Positions 1 to 10,325 of a stretch of 64,000 nucleotides of DNA are shown here, in pieces. Made by a program: the position numbers and the translations under genes. Every line of letters begins with the position of its first letter. Positions within the stretch are counted from its first letter, which is position 1. Source of the stretch: Niallia alba (lineage in GTDB: Bacteria; Bacillota; Bacilli; Bacillales; Cytobacillaceae); the NCBI RefSeq assembly GCF_012933555.1, contig NZ_JABBPK010000001.1, positions 3,140,001-3,204,000 of the forward strand, written 5' to 3'. The notes below the pieces were generated by a model that was given only the letters and a program-made list of their open reading frames with translations, did no database searches and was not told the origin of the DNA.

Positions 1-342
1 TTCCATGATGGTAAATCCCATACCAGATCGTTCAAGTTCTGGCTTTGTCGTAAATAATGGCTGTCTTGCTTCTTCTACATCGAAAATTCCTTTCCCTTCA
101 TCCCTGATGGTTAAATCAATAAATGAATCTTCTAATATAACAGAAATATAAACAATTCCACTCGGATCATTTTCATAACCGTGTATGATACAATTTGTTA
201 CTGCTTCTGATACTACTGTTTTAATTTCTGTTAATTCATCCATTGTTGGATCAAGCTGTGCAATAAAAGCTGCTACCGTTACACGTGCAAATGATTCATT
301 CTGGCTAAGTGCGCTAAATTGAATATGCATTTCGTTTCTCAT
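1..342 (-). CDS. spoIIAB: Anti-sigma F factor SpoIIAB, 3' end outside window
   Basis: This is the serine kinase and anti-sigma factor that holds sigma-F inactive in the predivisional cell and phosphorylates SpoIIAA. The visible 114 codons start [14 protein letters not shown] and include the GHKL-type ATP-binding boxes: an N-box around [14 protein letters not shown], a G1 box DEGKGI and a G2 box SGMGFTIME at the window edge. The family is about 146 residues, so roughly the last 30 lie beyond base 1. The ATG at 342-340 starts one base after the spoIIAA stop codon, which implies translational coupling. The sigma-F gene spoIIAC is expected next but is not in the window. Confidence 0.96.
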   Translation of the reverse strand, partial: MRNEMHIQFSALSQNESFARVTVAAFIAQLDPTMDELTEIKTVVSEAVTNCIIHGYENDPSGIVYISVILEDSFIDLTIRDEGKGIFDVEEARQPLFTTKPELERSGMGFTIME

Positions 343-343
343 C

Positions 344-694
344 TTAAGCTACCCCCAATCGTTGTAGGGCAAATTCTTCATTTGTTTCCAGCTTCATAAT
401 TTTAAACATGCCAGACATATCAAATAAACGCTGTACACTAGGGGAAATAGCACAAATAACCATTTCTCCTCCAAGCTGTTTTATTTGTTTATATCTTCCC
501 AAAATAACTCCTAAGCCAGAACTATCCATAAAGGATAAATGTTCAAGATTTAACACGATATGACGAATATTATAGCTCTCTATGGCAGTGGTTGCTTTTG
601 TACGCAACTCTTCTGCATAGTGATGATCCAGTTCCCCAGATAAGCGTATACAAAGTACATTGTTTTTTACTTCCAACTCAATATTAAGACTCAC
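344..694 (-). CDS. spoIIAA: Anti-anti-sigma F factor SpoIIAA
   Basis: STAS-domain protein of 116 residues. In its unphosphorylated form it captures SpoIIAB and releases sigma-F in the forespore. The phosphorylation site is visible as Ser58 in MDSSGLG, the same residue number as in B. subtilis. Translation starts at a GTG (694-692) preceded by AAGGAGG with eight bases spacing. It is the first gene of the spoIIAA-AB transcription unit, with a sigma-H-type promoter in the gap to dacF. No oddities seen. Confidence 0.97.
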   Translation of the reverse strand: MSLNIELEVKNNVLCIRLSGELDHHYAEELRTKATTAIESYNIRHIVLNLEHLSFMDSSGLGVILGRYKQIKQLGGEMVICAISPSVQRLFDMSGMFKIMKLETNEEFALQRLGVA

Positions 695-725
695 TAGAAT
701 AGCCTCCTTATTTGGTTTAAAGAAA

Positions 726-754
726 CTATTCTAGATTTTGATGACATTTCCTTC
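726..754 (-). promoter_or_regulatory. Predicted sigma-H promoter of spoIIA operon
   Basis: On the minus strand GAAGGAAAT (754-746) fits the sigma-H -35 pattern RNAGGAWWW exactly. CTAGAATAG (734-726) carries the GAAT core of the -10 element, and the two are 11 bases apart. The site is about 30 bases upstream of the spoIIAA start. The spoIIA operon is known to be driven by sigma-H in B. subtilis; assignment here is by motif only. Confidence 0.6.
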
Positions 755-827
755 TCCACAGACAAAACTAGTGTTCATTCGCTAAAAACAGAAGGAATAT
801 TAACGGATTCGACAAAATGAAAAAATA

Positions 828-1991
828 CTATTCGGTTTTTGTGAACATACCTGCAGAACGTTTAAATAATGTCCACCATTTAGCTGATTTCACTTCTTTT
901 TGTGCAACTAATGGACTTGTAACAAGCGTTTTTCCATCTTGCTTATACGTAATTTCTCCAATTTCCTGACCTTTTTCAATTGGAGCTTTTAAATTTTTAT
1001 TCATGGTGATTTCTTTTTCTAATTTATCAATTTGCTCCCCTTTTTTTGTGAGGATAGAAATTGGTTCGCTTGTGACTGCAGTCACTTCTTTTTCTGAACC
1101 TTTACTTACCTTTACTTTGCCAATTGCTTCTTCTCGCTTATGCAATGGATGTGTTTCATATTGACTAAATGCATAATCAAGTAATTTCGTTACCTGAGCA
1201 TTTCTTTCTTTCGATGTTGGCGCACCGAAAACAACTGCAATCACCCTCATTCCATTTTTCATAGCAGTTGCTGTCAAACAGTATTTCGCTTCTGCTGTAA
1301 ATCCAGTTTTTAATCCATCTACTCCTGGATAAAACTTAACTAGACGGTTTGTATTTACAAGCCAAAACTTTTTATCCGTATCTTCTCTTAAATAATCTTC
1401 ATACGTACCAGTAAATTTCGTTATATCTTCATACTTCAATAGTTCCTTTGCCATTAAAGCCATATCTTTTGCTGAACTGTAATGATCGACTACTGGTAAT
1501 CCTGTTACATTTTGAAATTTAGTACTTTTCAAACCTAATTCTTGTGCTTTTTTATTCATTAAATTCACAAATTCTTCTTCAGAACCTGCTAATCTTTCTG
1601 CAACCGCGACAGCTGCATCATTTCCTGAACCGATAGCAATTCCTTTTAACATTTCCTCTGTCGTCATTTCCTCTCCAGGTTCTAGGAAAATTTGTGAGCC
1701 TCCCATAGAAGCTGCATGCTCACTTGTACGTATTTTTTCATCTAACTTTAATTTGCCTTGATCAATAGCTTCCATAATAAGAAGCATAGTCATAATTTTT
1801 GTCATACTTGCTGGTGGAAGCTGTTCCTCACTATTTTTTTCATACATAATAGTTCCTGTATCTCGATCAATTAAAATGGCTGATTTTACATTATCAACTA
1901 ATTCTTGTTTTTTCTCAGCAGCTAATGTGCTTGGCGCCAAAATTGATGTTATAAAACAGGTAATGATTAACATTGATATGATGCGTTTCAT
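828..1991 (-). CDS. dacF: Sporulation D-alanyl-D-alanine carboxypeptidase DacF
   Basis: Penicillin-binding protein of the S11 carboxypeptidase type, 387 residues, which trims the terminal D-Ala from peptidoglycan stem peptides and affects spore cortex cross-linking. An N-terminal signal peptide of about 25 residues ends near STLAA. The three active-site motifs are present: S62-M-T-K65, S122-G-N124 and K228-T-G230. A C-terminal PBP5-associated beta domain and an amphipathic tail follow. Length agrees with B. subtilis DacF. It lies directly upstream of spoIIAA with 133 bases between, as in B. subtilis, where forespore sigma factors read it and may run on into spoIIA. Confidence 0.95.
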   Translation of the reverse strand: MKRIISMLIITCFITSILAPSTLAAEKKQELVDNVKSAILIDRDTGTIMYEKNSEEQLPPASMTKIMTMLLIMEAIDQGKLKLDEKIRTSEHAASMGGSQIFLEPGEEMTTEEMLKGIAIGSGNDAAVAVAERLAGSEEEFVNLMNKKAQELGLKSTKFQNVTGLPVVDHYSSAKDMALMAKELLKYEDITKFTGTYEDYLREDTDKKFWLVNTNRLVKFYPGVDGLKTGFTAEAKYCLTATAMKNGMRVIAVVFGAPTSKERNAQVTKLLDYAFSQYETHPLHKREEAIGKVKVSKGSEKEVTAVTSEPISILTKKGEQIDKLEKEITMNKNLKAPIEKGQEIGEITYKQDGKTLVTSPLVAQKEVKSAKWWTLFKRSAGMFTKTE

Positions 1992-2019
1992 CTATTGACC
2001 CTCCATTCTATATAGCCTC

Positions 2020-2048
2020 CATTTTTTCCAAAAAAGACAAGTTTATAC
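2020..2048 (-). promoter_or_regulatory. Candidate sigma-F/sigma-G promoter of dacF
   Basis: Minus strand GTATA (2048-2044) and GGAAAAAATG (2029-2020) resemble the forespore -35 GYWTA and -10 GGNRANANTW, with 14 bases between. This is one base shorter than the spacing I recall for sigma-F. It lies about 30 bases upstream of the dacF start. dacF is a known forespore gene; the site itself is a motif call. Confidence 0.45.
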
Positions 2049-2157
2049 AGCCAATGTGGAATATTCATAAAATAATTTGAATAGCTCTATACGAGTAAGA
2101 AAAGAAACATATCCTGTATGAATAGTTAGGCTTGTATTTACGGGTAGGTTATAATGA

Positions 2158-2262
2158 ATAAAGTGAAACTTCCATCAGTGGGGGTTTTCCTTCATCCCCC
2201 ACTGATGGTTAGTTGAACCAATCGGACCTTTACGGACAGTAAGGGTGGGATAAAGGTAAAAG
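2158..2262 (+). repeat. Two-hairpin repeat, copy 1 (short form)
   Basis: Contains CCATCAGTGGGGG facing CCCCCACTGATGG (2173-2208), a 13-bp stem, followed by CGGACCTTTACGGACAGT and GTGGGATAAA. The same blocks recur near 19480, 29112, 37680 and 45985. In this copy the arm that lies between GGACAGT and the GTGGGATAAA tail elsewhere is missing. It ends just before the ribosome site of the methionine aminopeptidase gene, so it lies in that gene's 5' leader. Confidence 0.8.
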
Positions 2263-2273
2263 GAGGTTATATT

Positions 2274-3020
2274 TTGATTCATTTAAAAACACCAGAGCAA
2301 ATTGAAAAAATGAAAAAAGCAGGAGAAATCCTTGCAGATTGTCATAAGGAAATTAGAAAATTAATTAAACCTGGCATTACTACTGAAGAAATCGATATAT
2401 TTGTGGAAAACTTCATGTTACAGAGAGGGGCTACACCTGAACAGAAAGGTTATCATGGATACCCTTTTGCTACTTGCGCATCTGTTAATGATGTCATCTG
2501 TCACGGTTTCCCTTCCAAAACGCCTTTAAAAGATGGCGATATTGTTACAATAGATATGGTAGTTAACTTAGATGGATGGCTCGCTGATTCTGCTTGGTCA
2601 TACTCAGTAGGCAATGTCTCAGAAGATGCGAAAAACCTATTAAAAACGACAGAAGAAGCATTATACATAGGCATAGAACAAGCAGTAATCGGAAACCGAG
2701 TTGGGGATATCTCGCATGCTATTCAAACATATGCGGAAGCAAAAGGCTATGGGGTCGTCCGTGATTTTGTAGGTCATGCAATTGGGAGAGAAATGCACGA
2801 GTTGCCGCAGATTCCTCACTACGGCCCTCCTCACGTAGGTACTCAACTTAAAGAAGGCATGGTTATCACCATTGAACCGATGTTGAATATCGGTATGTAT
2901 CATGCAAAAGTAGACTTAGATGGATGGACAGCACGTACTGTTGATGGAAGTCTGTCTGCACAATACGAGCATACTTTGGCCATTACTAAAAATGGACCAA
3001 TTATTTTAACAAAACAATAA
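2274..3020 (+). CDS. map: Type I methionine aminopeptidase (stand-alone copy)
   Basis: Removes N-terminal methionine from nascent proteins using a two-metal centre. The 248-residue product has the M24 fold with ligands in the expected order: Asp94, Asp105, His168, Glu201 and Glu232, plus His77 and His175 near the active site. It starts at a TTG (2274) seven bases after AGGAGG. The Bacillus housekeeping gene sits in the ribosomal protein cluster, so this isolated gene is probably the second paralogue (compare B. subtilis yflG). An intrinsic terminator follows. Confidence 0.93.
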   Translation: MIHLKTPEQIEKMKKAGEILADCHKEIRKLIKPGITTEEIDIFVENFMLQRGATPEQKGYHGYPFATCASVNDVICHGFPSKTPLKDGDIVTIDMVVNLDGWLADSAWSYSVGNVSEDAKNLLKTTEEALYIGIEQAVIGNRVGDISHAIQTYAEAKGYGVVRDFVGHAIGREMHELPQIPHYGPPHVGTQLKEGMVITIEPMLNIGMYHAKVDLDGWTARTVDGSLSAQYEHTLAITKNGPIILTKQ

Positions 3021-3031
3021 ACTAAACACAC

Positions 3032-3068
3032 ACCCAATGGCTTCCATTTTGCCATTGGGTCTCTTTTT
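3032..3068 (+). terminator. Terminator after methionine aminopeptidase
   Basis: ACCCAATGGC (3032-3041) pairs with GCCATTGGGT (3051-3060) and is followed by CTCTTTTT. It lies 12 bases after the stop codon. Confidence 0.85.
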
Positions 3069-3221
3069 AGACAAACGTGCCCCTCCCTTTTAATTTTTCT
3101 AGAAAAAAATGAACTTTTTAAACGCTATAATACTCTTATAAACAAGCTCTGTTGGAACAGTAAAATCAAGAATTCACAATGGATTAAACCTAATAAAGAG
3201 GGTGTATGGGAGGAAAGAAGA

Positions 3222-4517
3222 ATGAATCCTATTGAACAAAAACTATTTGAAGAAAAAAAGAAGTTAGCAGAAATAACCGCGCCTTCCGAGATAGAACAAA
3301 GACTAACGAAAGCACTTTATACTATACGCACTAAACCTTTTCCTTTTAAGCGATGGTTCCCATTATCCGCTGCTATTATTTTATTGATTTTTATTACTTA
3401 TCAATCAAGTACATTTGCTTATTATGGTAAAAAACTATTAGGATTTGATACGATTATGACCCAATCCTTAAAAGATTTAAACGAAAAAGGATTCGGACAA
3501 AATATAGAGCAATCTTATTTATTAGAAAATGGGACTGAATTAACCATCAATGGACTTATGTCCGATGAAAATAGATTGGTTGTTTATTTTACATTAGCAA
3601 ATGACAAAGGCTTGCCAGATGATTTAGATCGTATTTTTACTCCTCGGAGCATTACTGGTTTTTTTACGAATGCCAGAATAAATAGCTCTGTTTTTGAAAT
3701 AAGCGACGATGAAACAAAAATGACGGGAATTTTAAATTTTGATCCCATTAATGCTTTTTCCAAAAAACTTCAGCTACACTATGTTTACTGGAAAAATGAT
3801 TATGAAGTAATCGAGGGTTCAACTGATATCATCTTTCCCTATAATCATAAGGAAGCATTACAAACAAAAATGAAGCAATCCATTAATAAAAAAATAAAAG
3901 TAGATAAAGGTACAATTTCTTTCAAAAGTATTACGGCTACCCCTACCCAAACGGTAATAGAAGGCGTGTTTAATGTGGAGAATTATGACCGTCTCAGTCA
4001 CGGATTTGACGGAGTGAAGCTAATCGCAAATGGCCAGCCCCTCCCATTAGAAGGATATGGTAGTTCTTCAACCTTTAGAAAAAATAATACTTTTTCCATC
4101 GAATATGGTGGCCTACCAGAAGATGTGGATTCACTCGAAATCCAAATAAAAGACTTTATAGGATATAAGGAAGTAAATAAATCCATTTCTCTTACAGGAA
4201 TAGAGAAAAATAAAGTGATAACATTAGAGGATGCAAATTTAATGATAAATAACATACAATTAAATAATGCAGTAAATATAAGCATCTCAACAAATGATTC
4301 CATTTTATTGGATAAAGTAAGTATTATAAATGAGGAGAAAAAAAAGATTCCTTTAAAAACGACAACGAATCACCACTTAACAACAAGCAATGATGAAACA
4401 ATAATAAATGAACGAACATTGGTATTTGATTCCAAAACCAAACCGCTAGAACTTCATATTGGTGGATTGCATTATGTAAAAGAGTATCATAAAAAAATAG
4501 ATATCCCCATTAAATAA
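3222..4517 (+). CDS. DUF4179-type single-pass membrane protein
   Basis: 431 residues: a cytosolic N-terminus of about 45 residues, one membrane helix near residues 47-63 (SAAIILLIFITYQSSTFAYY), then a long extracytoplasmic beta-rich part. This matches DUF4179 proteins, many of which sit beside ECF sigma factors and act like anti-sigma factors. No sigma factor gene adjoins it here, so the partner, if any, is elsewhere. The promoter region (3069-3221) has no strong motif I could assign. It converges on pdp through a shared terminator. Function unproven. Confidence 0.7.
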   Translation: MNPIEQKLFEEKKKLAEITAPSEIEQRLTKALYTIRTKPFPFKRWFPLSAAIILLIFITYQSSTFAYYGKKLLGFDTIMTQSLKDLNEKGFGQNIEQSYLLENGTELTINGLMSDENRLVVYFTLANDKGLPDDLDRIFTPRSITGFFTNARINSSVFEISDDETKMTGILNFDPINAFSKKLQLHYVYWKNDYEVIEGSTDIIFPYNHKEALQTKMKQSINKKIKVDKGTISFKSITATPTQTVIEGVFNVENYDRLSHGFDGVKLIANGQPLPLEGYGSSSTFRKNNTFSIEYGGLPEDVDSLEIQIKDFIGYKEVNKSISLTGIEKNKVITLEDANLMINNIQLNNAVNISISTNDSILLDKVSIINEEKKKIPLKTTTNHHLTTSNDETIINERTLVFDSKTKPLELHIGGLHYVKEYHKKIDIPIK

Positions 4518-4524
4518 AGAAAAC

Positions 4525-4593
4525 AAAAAGACCCACAAAGTATCAGCTATTAAACTAAAAATAGCTATCTTCCCTACCTTGTGGGTCTTTTTT
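4525..4593. terminator. Bidirectional terminator between DUF4179 gene and pdp
   Basis: AAAAAGACCCACAA (from 4525) pairs with TTGTGGGTCTTTTT (to 4593). The stem has a long internal loop and A/T runs on both sides, so it can serve the two convergent genes. Confidence 0.8.
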
Positions 4594-4594
4594 A

Positions 4595-5905
4595 TTATTC
4601 TGTAATTACTTCATAAATTAAAGTAGGAGCTTTTACTTCATTTGGGGAAAGTTTAATATTTTCATACAATTTTTTTGTCACATCGTCAATATCTTCTGTA
4701 TTGCTGTAGATCGTAACAAGTGATTCTCCCGCTTCCACTTTGTCGCCAATTTTCTTGCGTAAAACTAAGCCTACTGCTAGATCAATTTCTGACTCTTTCG
4801 TTGCTCGACCAGCACCTAACAGCATGGCAGCAGTACCAATGCTGTCAGCAATTATTTCTGCGACATAGCCAGATTCTTTTGCTGGCAATTCGATTACAAA
4901 TTTAGCAGTTGGCAATAAATCCGGATTGTCAACAACCGTTACATCGCCGCCTTGGGAACTTAAGAAAAGTTTAAATGTTTCAAGCGCTTTACCATTATCT
5001 ATTACCTCTTGCAGCATTTCTCTCGCTACATTTGTAGATTCCGCTTTACCAGCTAAGTAAACCATATGGCTGCCTAATGTTAAACATAATTCTGTTAAAT
5101 CCTCTGGTCCATTACCATTTAAAGTATCAATTGCCTCTTTTACTTCTAATGCATTACCAATTGCGTAGCCTAAAGGCTGACTCATATCAGAAATAACAGC
5201 CATCGTTTTCCTGCCAACATTATTTCCTATTTGTACCATTGCTTCTGCAAGCTCTCTTGAGGCATCTAATGTCTTCATAAATGCTCCAGCACCAGTTTTA
5301 ACGTCTAAACAAATAGCATCTGCACCTGCTGCAATTTTTTTACTCATGATACTGCTAGCAATTAAAGGAATACTGTTAACGGTAGCTGTTACATCTCTTA
5401 AACCATATAATTTCTTATCCGCAGGGGTTAGATTACCACTTTGACCAATTACCGCTACTTTATTTTTATTTACTAAGTTAATAAACTCCTCTTTTTCTAT
5501 CTCTACATGAAATCCTTTTACAGATTCCAATTTATCAATCGTTCCACCAGTATGTCCAAGCCCTCTTCCACTCATTTTGGCCACTGGAACACCTACTGCA
5601 GCAACAAGGGGTCCTAACACTAACGTAGTTGTATCGCCAACTCCTCCAGTAGAATGTTTATCAACTTTAATTCCTTCAATTGCAGATAAATCAATGACAT
5701 CACCTGAATGAACCATTGCCATTGTAAGCTCGGCACGCTCTGATTCTGTCATATCTCGAAAAAATACAGCCATAGCAAAAGCACTCATTTGATAATCAGG
5801 AATACTGCCATCTGTATAACCTTGAATGATAAAAGAAATTTCTTCTTTCGTTAATTCTAATCCGTCCCTTTTTTTCTCAATTAAATCAACCATTCTTAAT
5901 GCCAT
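4595..5905 (-). CDS. pdp: Pyrimidine-nucleoside phosphorylase
   Basis: Phosphorolyses uridine, thymidine and deoxyuridine to free base plus (deoxy)ribose-1-phosphate. The 436 residues begin [15 protein letters not shown] and show the glycosyltransferase-family-3 helical domain, the phosphate-binding stretch [13 protein letters not shown] (about residues 82-94) and the lyase motif [19 protein letters not shown]. Length equals the usual Pdp. RBS AAGGAGA precedes the ATG. It is the last gene of the deoB-pupG-pdp cluster. A 10-bp inverted repeat in the gap from pupG may attenuate it. Confidence 0.97.
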   Translation of the reverse strand: MALRMVDLIEKKRDGLELTKEEISFIIQGYTDGSIPDYQMSAFAMAVFFRDMTESERAELTMAMVHSGDVIDLSAIEGIKVDKHSTGGVGDTTTLVLGPLVAAVGVPVAKMSGRGLGHTGGTIDKLESVKGFHVEIEKEEFINLVNKNKVAVIGQSGNLTPADKKLYGLRDVTATVNSIPLIASSIMSKKIAAGADAICLDVKTGAGAFMKTLDASRELAEAMVQIGNNVGRKTMAVISDMSQPLGYAIGNALEVKEAIDTLNGNGPEDLTELCLTLGSHMVYLAGKAESTNVAREMLQEVIDNGKALETFKLFLSSQGGDVTVVDNPDLLPTAKFVIELPAKESGYVAEIIADSIGTAAMLLGAGRATKESEIDLAVGLVLRKKIGDKVEAGESLVTIYSNTEDIDDVTKKLYENIKLSPNEVKAPTLIYEVITE

Positions 5906-6028
5906 AATAGAATCTCCTTCGTTTTGTATTGGAAATCTTTTTCTTTAAATTGCAAAAATAGAAGTCACATTACTGCTTTTTCAAGGGCTTTGATTTATGT
6001 AAGCGATGTATAAAATATATATTCTAAA

Positions 6029-6069
6029 GAGTTACCAAATAAAAACGGTAAGGTTCAAATGGTAACTCT
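6029..6069 (-). terminator. Possible attenuating hairpin between pupG and pdp
   Basis: AGAGTTACCA (6029-6038) is an exact inverted match to TGGTAACTCT (6060-6069). On the minus strand it is followed only by TTTAGAATATATATTTT, not a clean T run. It could be a weak terminator or an mRNA processing site. Confidence 0.4.
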
Positions 6070-6087
6070 CTATTATAGTCAAGCTAA

Positions 6088-6909
6088 TTATGCGCCTATT
6101 TCTTTAATTAATTCTTTAACGTATTGAAGAAAGTTTACTTTTACTTTTTCTGTTGTTTCCATTACTTCTTCATGATTAAGTGGTTGATCTAGGATACCTG
6201 CGGCCATATTGGAAATACAAGAAATTCCTAATACTTTAAGTCCTGCATGACGAGCAACGATTACTTCTGGTACAGTTGACATCCCTACAGCATCGCCTCC
6301 TAATACACGAAGCATTCTTACTTCTGCAGGCGTTTCATAAGATGGACCTGTGTTGCCAACATAGACACCCTCTTGAACTTTTAGCCCAATTTTGCTTGCT
6401 ACTGTACGTGCTTTTTCACGAAGGTTTTTGCAGTATGCTTCTGACATATCAGGGAATCTTACGCCTAAGTTGCTGTCATTTGGTCCGATTAACGGATTTG
6501 TTCCCATATTATTAATATGATCAGAAATTAGCATTAAATCACCAGGTGCAAAGGTTTCGTTCACCCCGCCTGCTGCATTTGTTACGATTAATTTTTCTAC
6601 TCCTAGCTCCTTCATTACGCGCACTGGGAAAGTTACTTTATCAAAAGCATAACCTTCATAGAAATGAAAACGACCTTGCATTGCTACTACTTCCATTCCA
6701 TTAATTGTACCGAACACTAATTGACCTGCATGTCCTTCCACTGTTGATACAGGGAATTCTGGTATATCTTCATATGGTATTTTTACTGGATTTTCAATTT
6801 CTTCTGCAAGAACCCCTAATCCAGATCCAAGAATTAGACCTATTTTCGGTGTATTTTCATATTTTTGCTTTAAAAAATCTGCTGATTGCTTTATCATCGT
6901 ATAATTCAT
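6088..6909 (-). CDS. pupG: Purine-nucleoside phosphorylase I (inosine/guanosine)
   Basis: Cleaves inosine, guanosine and deoxy forms to base plus ribose-1-phosphate. The 273-residue trimeric-type PNP has the phosphate loop GSGLG (residues 28-32), the EGHAGQL segment and the purine pocket VTNAAGGVN. It begins 12 bases downstream of deoB, so the two are co-transcribed and supply the substrate for phosphopentomutase. The same pair precedes dacF in B. subtilis. Confidence 0.96.
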   Translation of the reverse strand: MNYTMIKQSADFLKQKYENTPKIGLILGSGLGVLAEEIENPVKIPYEDIPEFPVSTVEGHAGQLVFGTINGMEVVAMQGRFHFYEGYAFDKVTFPVRVMKELGVEKLIVTNAAGGVNETFAPGDLMLISDHINNMGTNPLIGPNDSNLGVRFPDMSEAYCKNLREKARTVASKIGLKVQEGVYVGNTGPSYETPAEVRMLRVLGGDAVGMSTVPEVIVARHAGLKVLGISCISNMAAGILDQPLNHEEVMETTEKVKVNFLQYVKELIKEIGA

Positions 6910-6920
6910 TTTTATTCCCC

Positions 6921-8105
6921 TTATTTTAAGTCATTTAAGAAGCTTGTTCCATGCTTCGGTAGCTTTACGGCAAAATTTTCTGCAACCGTTGCACCAATAT
7001 CAGCAAAGGTTTTGCGAAGTGGCAATTCCTTCGGTTCTTTTAGTGCTTTGCTATACACTAACAATGGTACATACTCTCTCGTATGATCTGTTCCATGATG
7101 GATTGGATCATTTCCGTGGTCTGCAGTAATGATTAATAAATCATCTTCCTTAAGTAATTCAAACACTTCTGGCAGTCTTGCATCATACTCTTCTAAAGCT
7201 TTTCCGTATCCAATTGGATCTCTTCTATGTCCATATAAAGCATCAAAATCTACTAAATTCAAAAAGCTTAAACCAGTAAAATCCATTTTCAATGTATCTA
7301 CTAGCTTGTCCATGCCATCCATATTGGAGACCGTTCTTAATGATTTTGTAACTCCTTCACCATCATAAATGTCAGAGATTTTTCCAATAGCGATACTTTC
7401 TATTTGATTATCTTTCAACTCATTCATTACCGTACGATCAAATGGTTTTAGTGCATAGTCATGGCGGTTTGCTGTACGTTTAAAGTTTCCTGGCTCGCCA
7501 ACAAACGGTCTTGCAATAATACGTCCAACCATGTATTTCTCGTCCAATGTTAATTCTCTCGCTAATTCACAAATGCGATACAGTTCATCTAATGGAACAA
7601 TTTCTTCATGTGCAGCAATTTGCAGCACAGAATCTGCAGATGTATAAACAATTAGTGCACCAGTTTTCATATGCTCTTCGCCTAGTTCATCAAGAATTTC
7701 TGTCCCACTCGCTGGTTTATTTCCGATAATTTTACGGCCTGATTTTTCTTCGATTTCATTTAATAGTTCATCTGGAAATCCTTTAGGGAAAACACGAAAT
7801 GGTGTTTCTATGTTCAACCCCATTATCTCCCAATGACCAGTCATTGTATCTTTTCCATTTGATGCTTCCTGCATTTTTGTATAATAGGCAAGTGGCTGTG
7901 TGCTAGGCTCTACACCTTTAATTTTATCAATATTACTTAGTCCTAGTTTCGCCATATTCGGCATATGCAAGCCGTTCATTTGTTCTGCAATATGCCCTAA
8001 TGTATGCGCTCCTTCATCATCGAATTTTTTTGCATCTGGCGCTTCGCCAATTCCAACTGAATCCATTACAATTAAGAAAACACGATTGTATTTATATGTA
8101 GACAT
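6921..8105 (-). CDS. deoB: Phosphopentomutase
   Basis: Interconverts (deoxy)ribose-1-phosphate and 5-phosphate, joining nucleoside breakdown to the pentose phosphate pathway. It belongs to the alkaline phosphatase superfamily, with metal-binding [11 protein letters not shown] (Asp15) and the phosphorylated Thr in DTMTGHWE (Thr87). The C-terminal metal cluster TADHGNDP and HTREYVPLL is also present. 394 residues, normal length. RBS AGGAGG lies upstream. It is first in deoB-pupG-pdp (also called drm). Confidence 0.97.
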   Translation of the reverse strand: MSTYKYNRVFLIVMDSVGIGEAPDAKKFDDEGAHTLGHIAEQMNGLHMPNMAKLGLSNIDKIKGVEPSTQPLAYYTKMQEASNGKDTMTGHWEIMGLNIETPFRVFPKGFPDELLNEIEEKSGRKIIGNKPASGTEILDELGEEHMKTGALIVYTSADSVLQIAAHEEIVPLDELYRICELARELTLDEKYMVGRIIARPFVGEPGNFKRTANRHDYALKPFDRTVMNELKDNQIESIAIGKISDIYDGEGVTKSLRTVSNMDGMDKLVDTLKMDFTGLSFLNLVDFDALYGHRRDPIGYGKALEEYDARLPEVFELLKEDDLLIITADHGNDPIHHGTDHTREYVPLLVYSKALKEPKELPLRKTFADIGATVAENFAVKLPKHGTSFLNDLK

Positions 8106-8299
8106 TTATATCCTCCTTTTACCGTTTCAATCACCCTATTTTACCCTACAGTATATATTCTTATTAGCCTTAAAAAATTATAGCATAATCGTCAGAAGTC
8201 TGACATCATTTTCAATAAGGATTTTCATTAATTTAAGAAATATTTAAATCGTTTTCTATTTCACTTCTTTATTATACCTTTTTTAAATTCAAAAATAAA

Positions 8300-8863
8300 A
8301 GGCTGGGACATAAGTATTCCAGCCATAGATAAACCCGAACAACTATCAAAGAATCCTAAATGGTTGTTCGGGTTTTATTAGTTTTATAAAAGGTTGTTTC
8401 AGTACAGTTAGTGTTAATATCCGCAGCCTGAATACACTTCGCTTTCCATGGGGCGAGCGCCGAGCCGCTTCGGCCTCTGGCCTGCAGGGTCTCGGACTTT
8501 CTCGCAGCTCCCATAGGAGTCTACGTGTATTCAGGCTGCTCCATATTTCCTACTAATTCATTTTTTCTAAAAAAACAATATTTTTTAGGGTATTGCCTTT
8601 AAAAACGGAGTGGAATGGAGCGGAAGACACTCGACTCCTGCGGGAAGTAGAGCAAAACCTAAGACCCCACAGGCTTTAGCCGAGGAGGCTTAGGTTGCTC
8701 CCCGCGGAAAGCGAGTTTCTGTAGCGCAATGGAACGAATTAGTTTTTACACTTGACTATATTTAAAAACATAAATAACCATTGTATAAAAGAAACCTTTA
8801 TTTAAGAGATAAATTAGAGATTGTTCGTCTTTACAGATTGGCTATTTAGTTTTGTCCCAGCCT
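8300..8863 (+). repeat. Long hairpin repeat, copy 1 (564 bp, two modules)
   Basis: Begins AGGCTGGGACATAAG and ends TTTTGTCCCAGCCT, giving terminal inverted repeats. Module A is a perfect 15-bp stem, GCAGCCTGAATACAC (8423-8437) with GTGTATTCAGGCTGC (8525-8539), enclosing GC-rich secondary stems. Module B follows (about 8607-8735), with ACTCCTGCGGG and CCGCGGAAAGCGAG blocks. The element ends about 45 bases from the 3' end of xerD. No convincing protein is encoded. The 8106-8299 stretch before it holds only deoB upstream sequence. Confidence 0.85.
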
Positions 8864-8908
8864 CTATCAAGTTCTATCTCATCCAACTACAAGATTGCCT
8901 ATTACTTC

Positions 8909-9802
8909 CTATGCGCGAGGATGAAATTGACTATATACATCCTTCAATCTAGTTTTTGTTACATGAGTATATATTTGGGTTGTCGATATATCTGCATGTC
9001 CGAGCATTTCCTGAACTGCCCTTAAATCTGCACCATTCTCCAATAAGTGGGTTGCAAAAGAATGTCTTAATGTATGTGGCGTTATTTCTTTTTCAATATG
9101 TGCTTCCTTACCTAATCGTTTTAGGATTTTCCAAAATCCTTGTCTTGTTAATCGATTGCCATGATGATTTAAGAACAAGGAATTTTCCGTTGACTTTTTC
9201 TGTTGCAAGAACGCCGGTCTCGCCCCAGTTAAATATGCATCTAATGCTCTTGTCGCTGCTCCTCCAATTGGGATAATTCTTTCTTTATTCCCTTTGCCGA
9301 TACAGCGGATAAATCCCATTGTGAGATGGACATCATCCATATTCAAATTTATTAACTCACTTACGCGGATTCCGGTTGCATAGAGAAGCTCAAGCATTGC
9401 TTTATCTCTTAGTCCATAGTGGTCATTTTTATGTGGAAAATCAAGAAGTGCTTCCACTTCCTCCATGGATAAAATTTTGGGCAATGTCCTTTCTGCCTGC
9501 GGTGTCTCAATATGTACAGTTGGATCCTCATCAAGCACACGATCGCGAAAAAGAAATTGATGGAACGCACGAATAGAGGCAATATGACGTGCAATCGTTT
9601 TTGATGATTTCCCTTGGTCTTTTAAAAATCCCAAAAAACGAATGATGTGAGAGCGTTGTATTTCTTGTATACCACATCGTTCCACATTTTTCATATACTT
9701 CATATAACTTTTTAGGTCTCTTTCATATGATACAAGTGTATTGCTCGCCAAACCCTTTTCAACTAATAAATAATGCATAAAATCTTTTAATTGATCTTCC
9801 AT
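8909..9802 (-). CDS. xerD: Site-specific tyrosine recombinase XerD
   Basis: Resolves chromosome dimers at dif together with XerC (called RipX in B. subtilis). It has an N-terminal SAM-like core-binding domain (about residues 1-85) and a C-terminal catalytic domain with Arg in ATGIRVSEL, Lys in [35 protein letters not shown] and its terminal Tyr. I chose the ATG at 9802 (MEDQLKDF, 297 residues) because GGGGAG lies seven bases before it. An upstream in-frame ATG at 9817 overlaps yqzK. Gene order fur-yqzK-xerD-deoB matches B. subtilis. Confidence 0.96.
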   Translation of the reverse strand: MEDQLKDFMHYLLVEKGLASNTLVSYERDLKSYMKYMKNVERCGIQEIQRSHIIRFLGFLKDQGKSSKTIARHIASIRAFHQFLFRDRVLDEDPTVHIETPQAERTLPKILSMEEVEALLDFPHKNDHYGLRDKAMLELLYATGIRVSELINLNMDDVHLTMGFIRCIGKGNKERIIPIGGAATRALDAYLTGARPAFLQQKKSTENSLFLNHHGNRLTRQGFWKILKRLGKEAHIEKEITPHTLRHSFATHLLENGADLRAVQEMLGHADISTTQIYTHVTKTRLKDVYSQFHPRA

Positions 9803-9806
9803 AGGA

Positions 9807-10040
9807 TTACTCCCCATTTAAGTAAAACAGGAATATTCGATCCCTCCATGAATATTTTTCTGTTTCTAGACTATTATCAGCATTCACCTTGACAGCCGAA
9901 CCAGATGGCTCATCATAGCGATGCAGCTGTTGATATTCTTGATTAAACCAAACAATCGCATAATAAAAAAGAATCGTACATCCTGTAAACAGGAGAAACA
10001 CTTTTAATGTATTTAGCATTGCTCTTGTCCATCGTCTCAT
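9807..10040 (-). CDS. yqzK: YqzK-like small membrane protein (DUF4227)
   Basis: A 77-residue protein with one membrane helix near residues 10-30 ([21 protein letters not shown]) and a short polar tail. The start at 10040 (MRRWTRAML) is chosen because GGAGG stands eight bases before it; the ATG at 10055 overlaps that site. It ends four bases before the xerD start, so the two are coupled. The function of the family is not known. Identification rests on sequence type and on its position between fur and xerD. Confidence 0.8.
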   Translation of the reverse strand: MRRWTRAMLNTLKVFLLFTGCTILFYYAIVWFNQEYQQLHRYDEPSGSAVKVNADNSLETEKYSWRDRIFLFYLNGE

Positions 10041-10273
10041 CCAAAATCCCTCCATAGCTTCTCTAATACAAGCTATGCCAGGTTGGACAATTAATATACC
10101 TAATGGACCTATTATTCTTATTATAATGGAATTAAATATAATTTAAAGCGTTATGTCCTGAATCTCCAGCTAATCTTTCACTATCCTCGTAAAACGGTAG
10201 CTATCCTGAATCAGATGTAATTTAACTTAAGGATTATGACCAATAGAAATATTTTAAGAACAAAAAAAGCAAA

Positions 10274-10325
10274 ATGGTCTAAACGTCCTTTTCCTATACA
10301 ATATAGGGAAAATCGCTTAGACCAT
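10274..10325. other. Large nested palindrome in fur-yqzK gap
   Basis: ATGGTCTAA (10274-10282) pairs exactly with TTAGACCAT (10317-10325). Inside, TTTTCCTATA pairs with TATAGGGAAAA through one bulge around a 3-base loop. The overlapping plus-strand reading frame (10236-10451) is low-complexity and not credible as a gene. It could be a terminator or the relic of a small palindromic element. Confidence 0.5.
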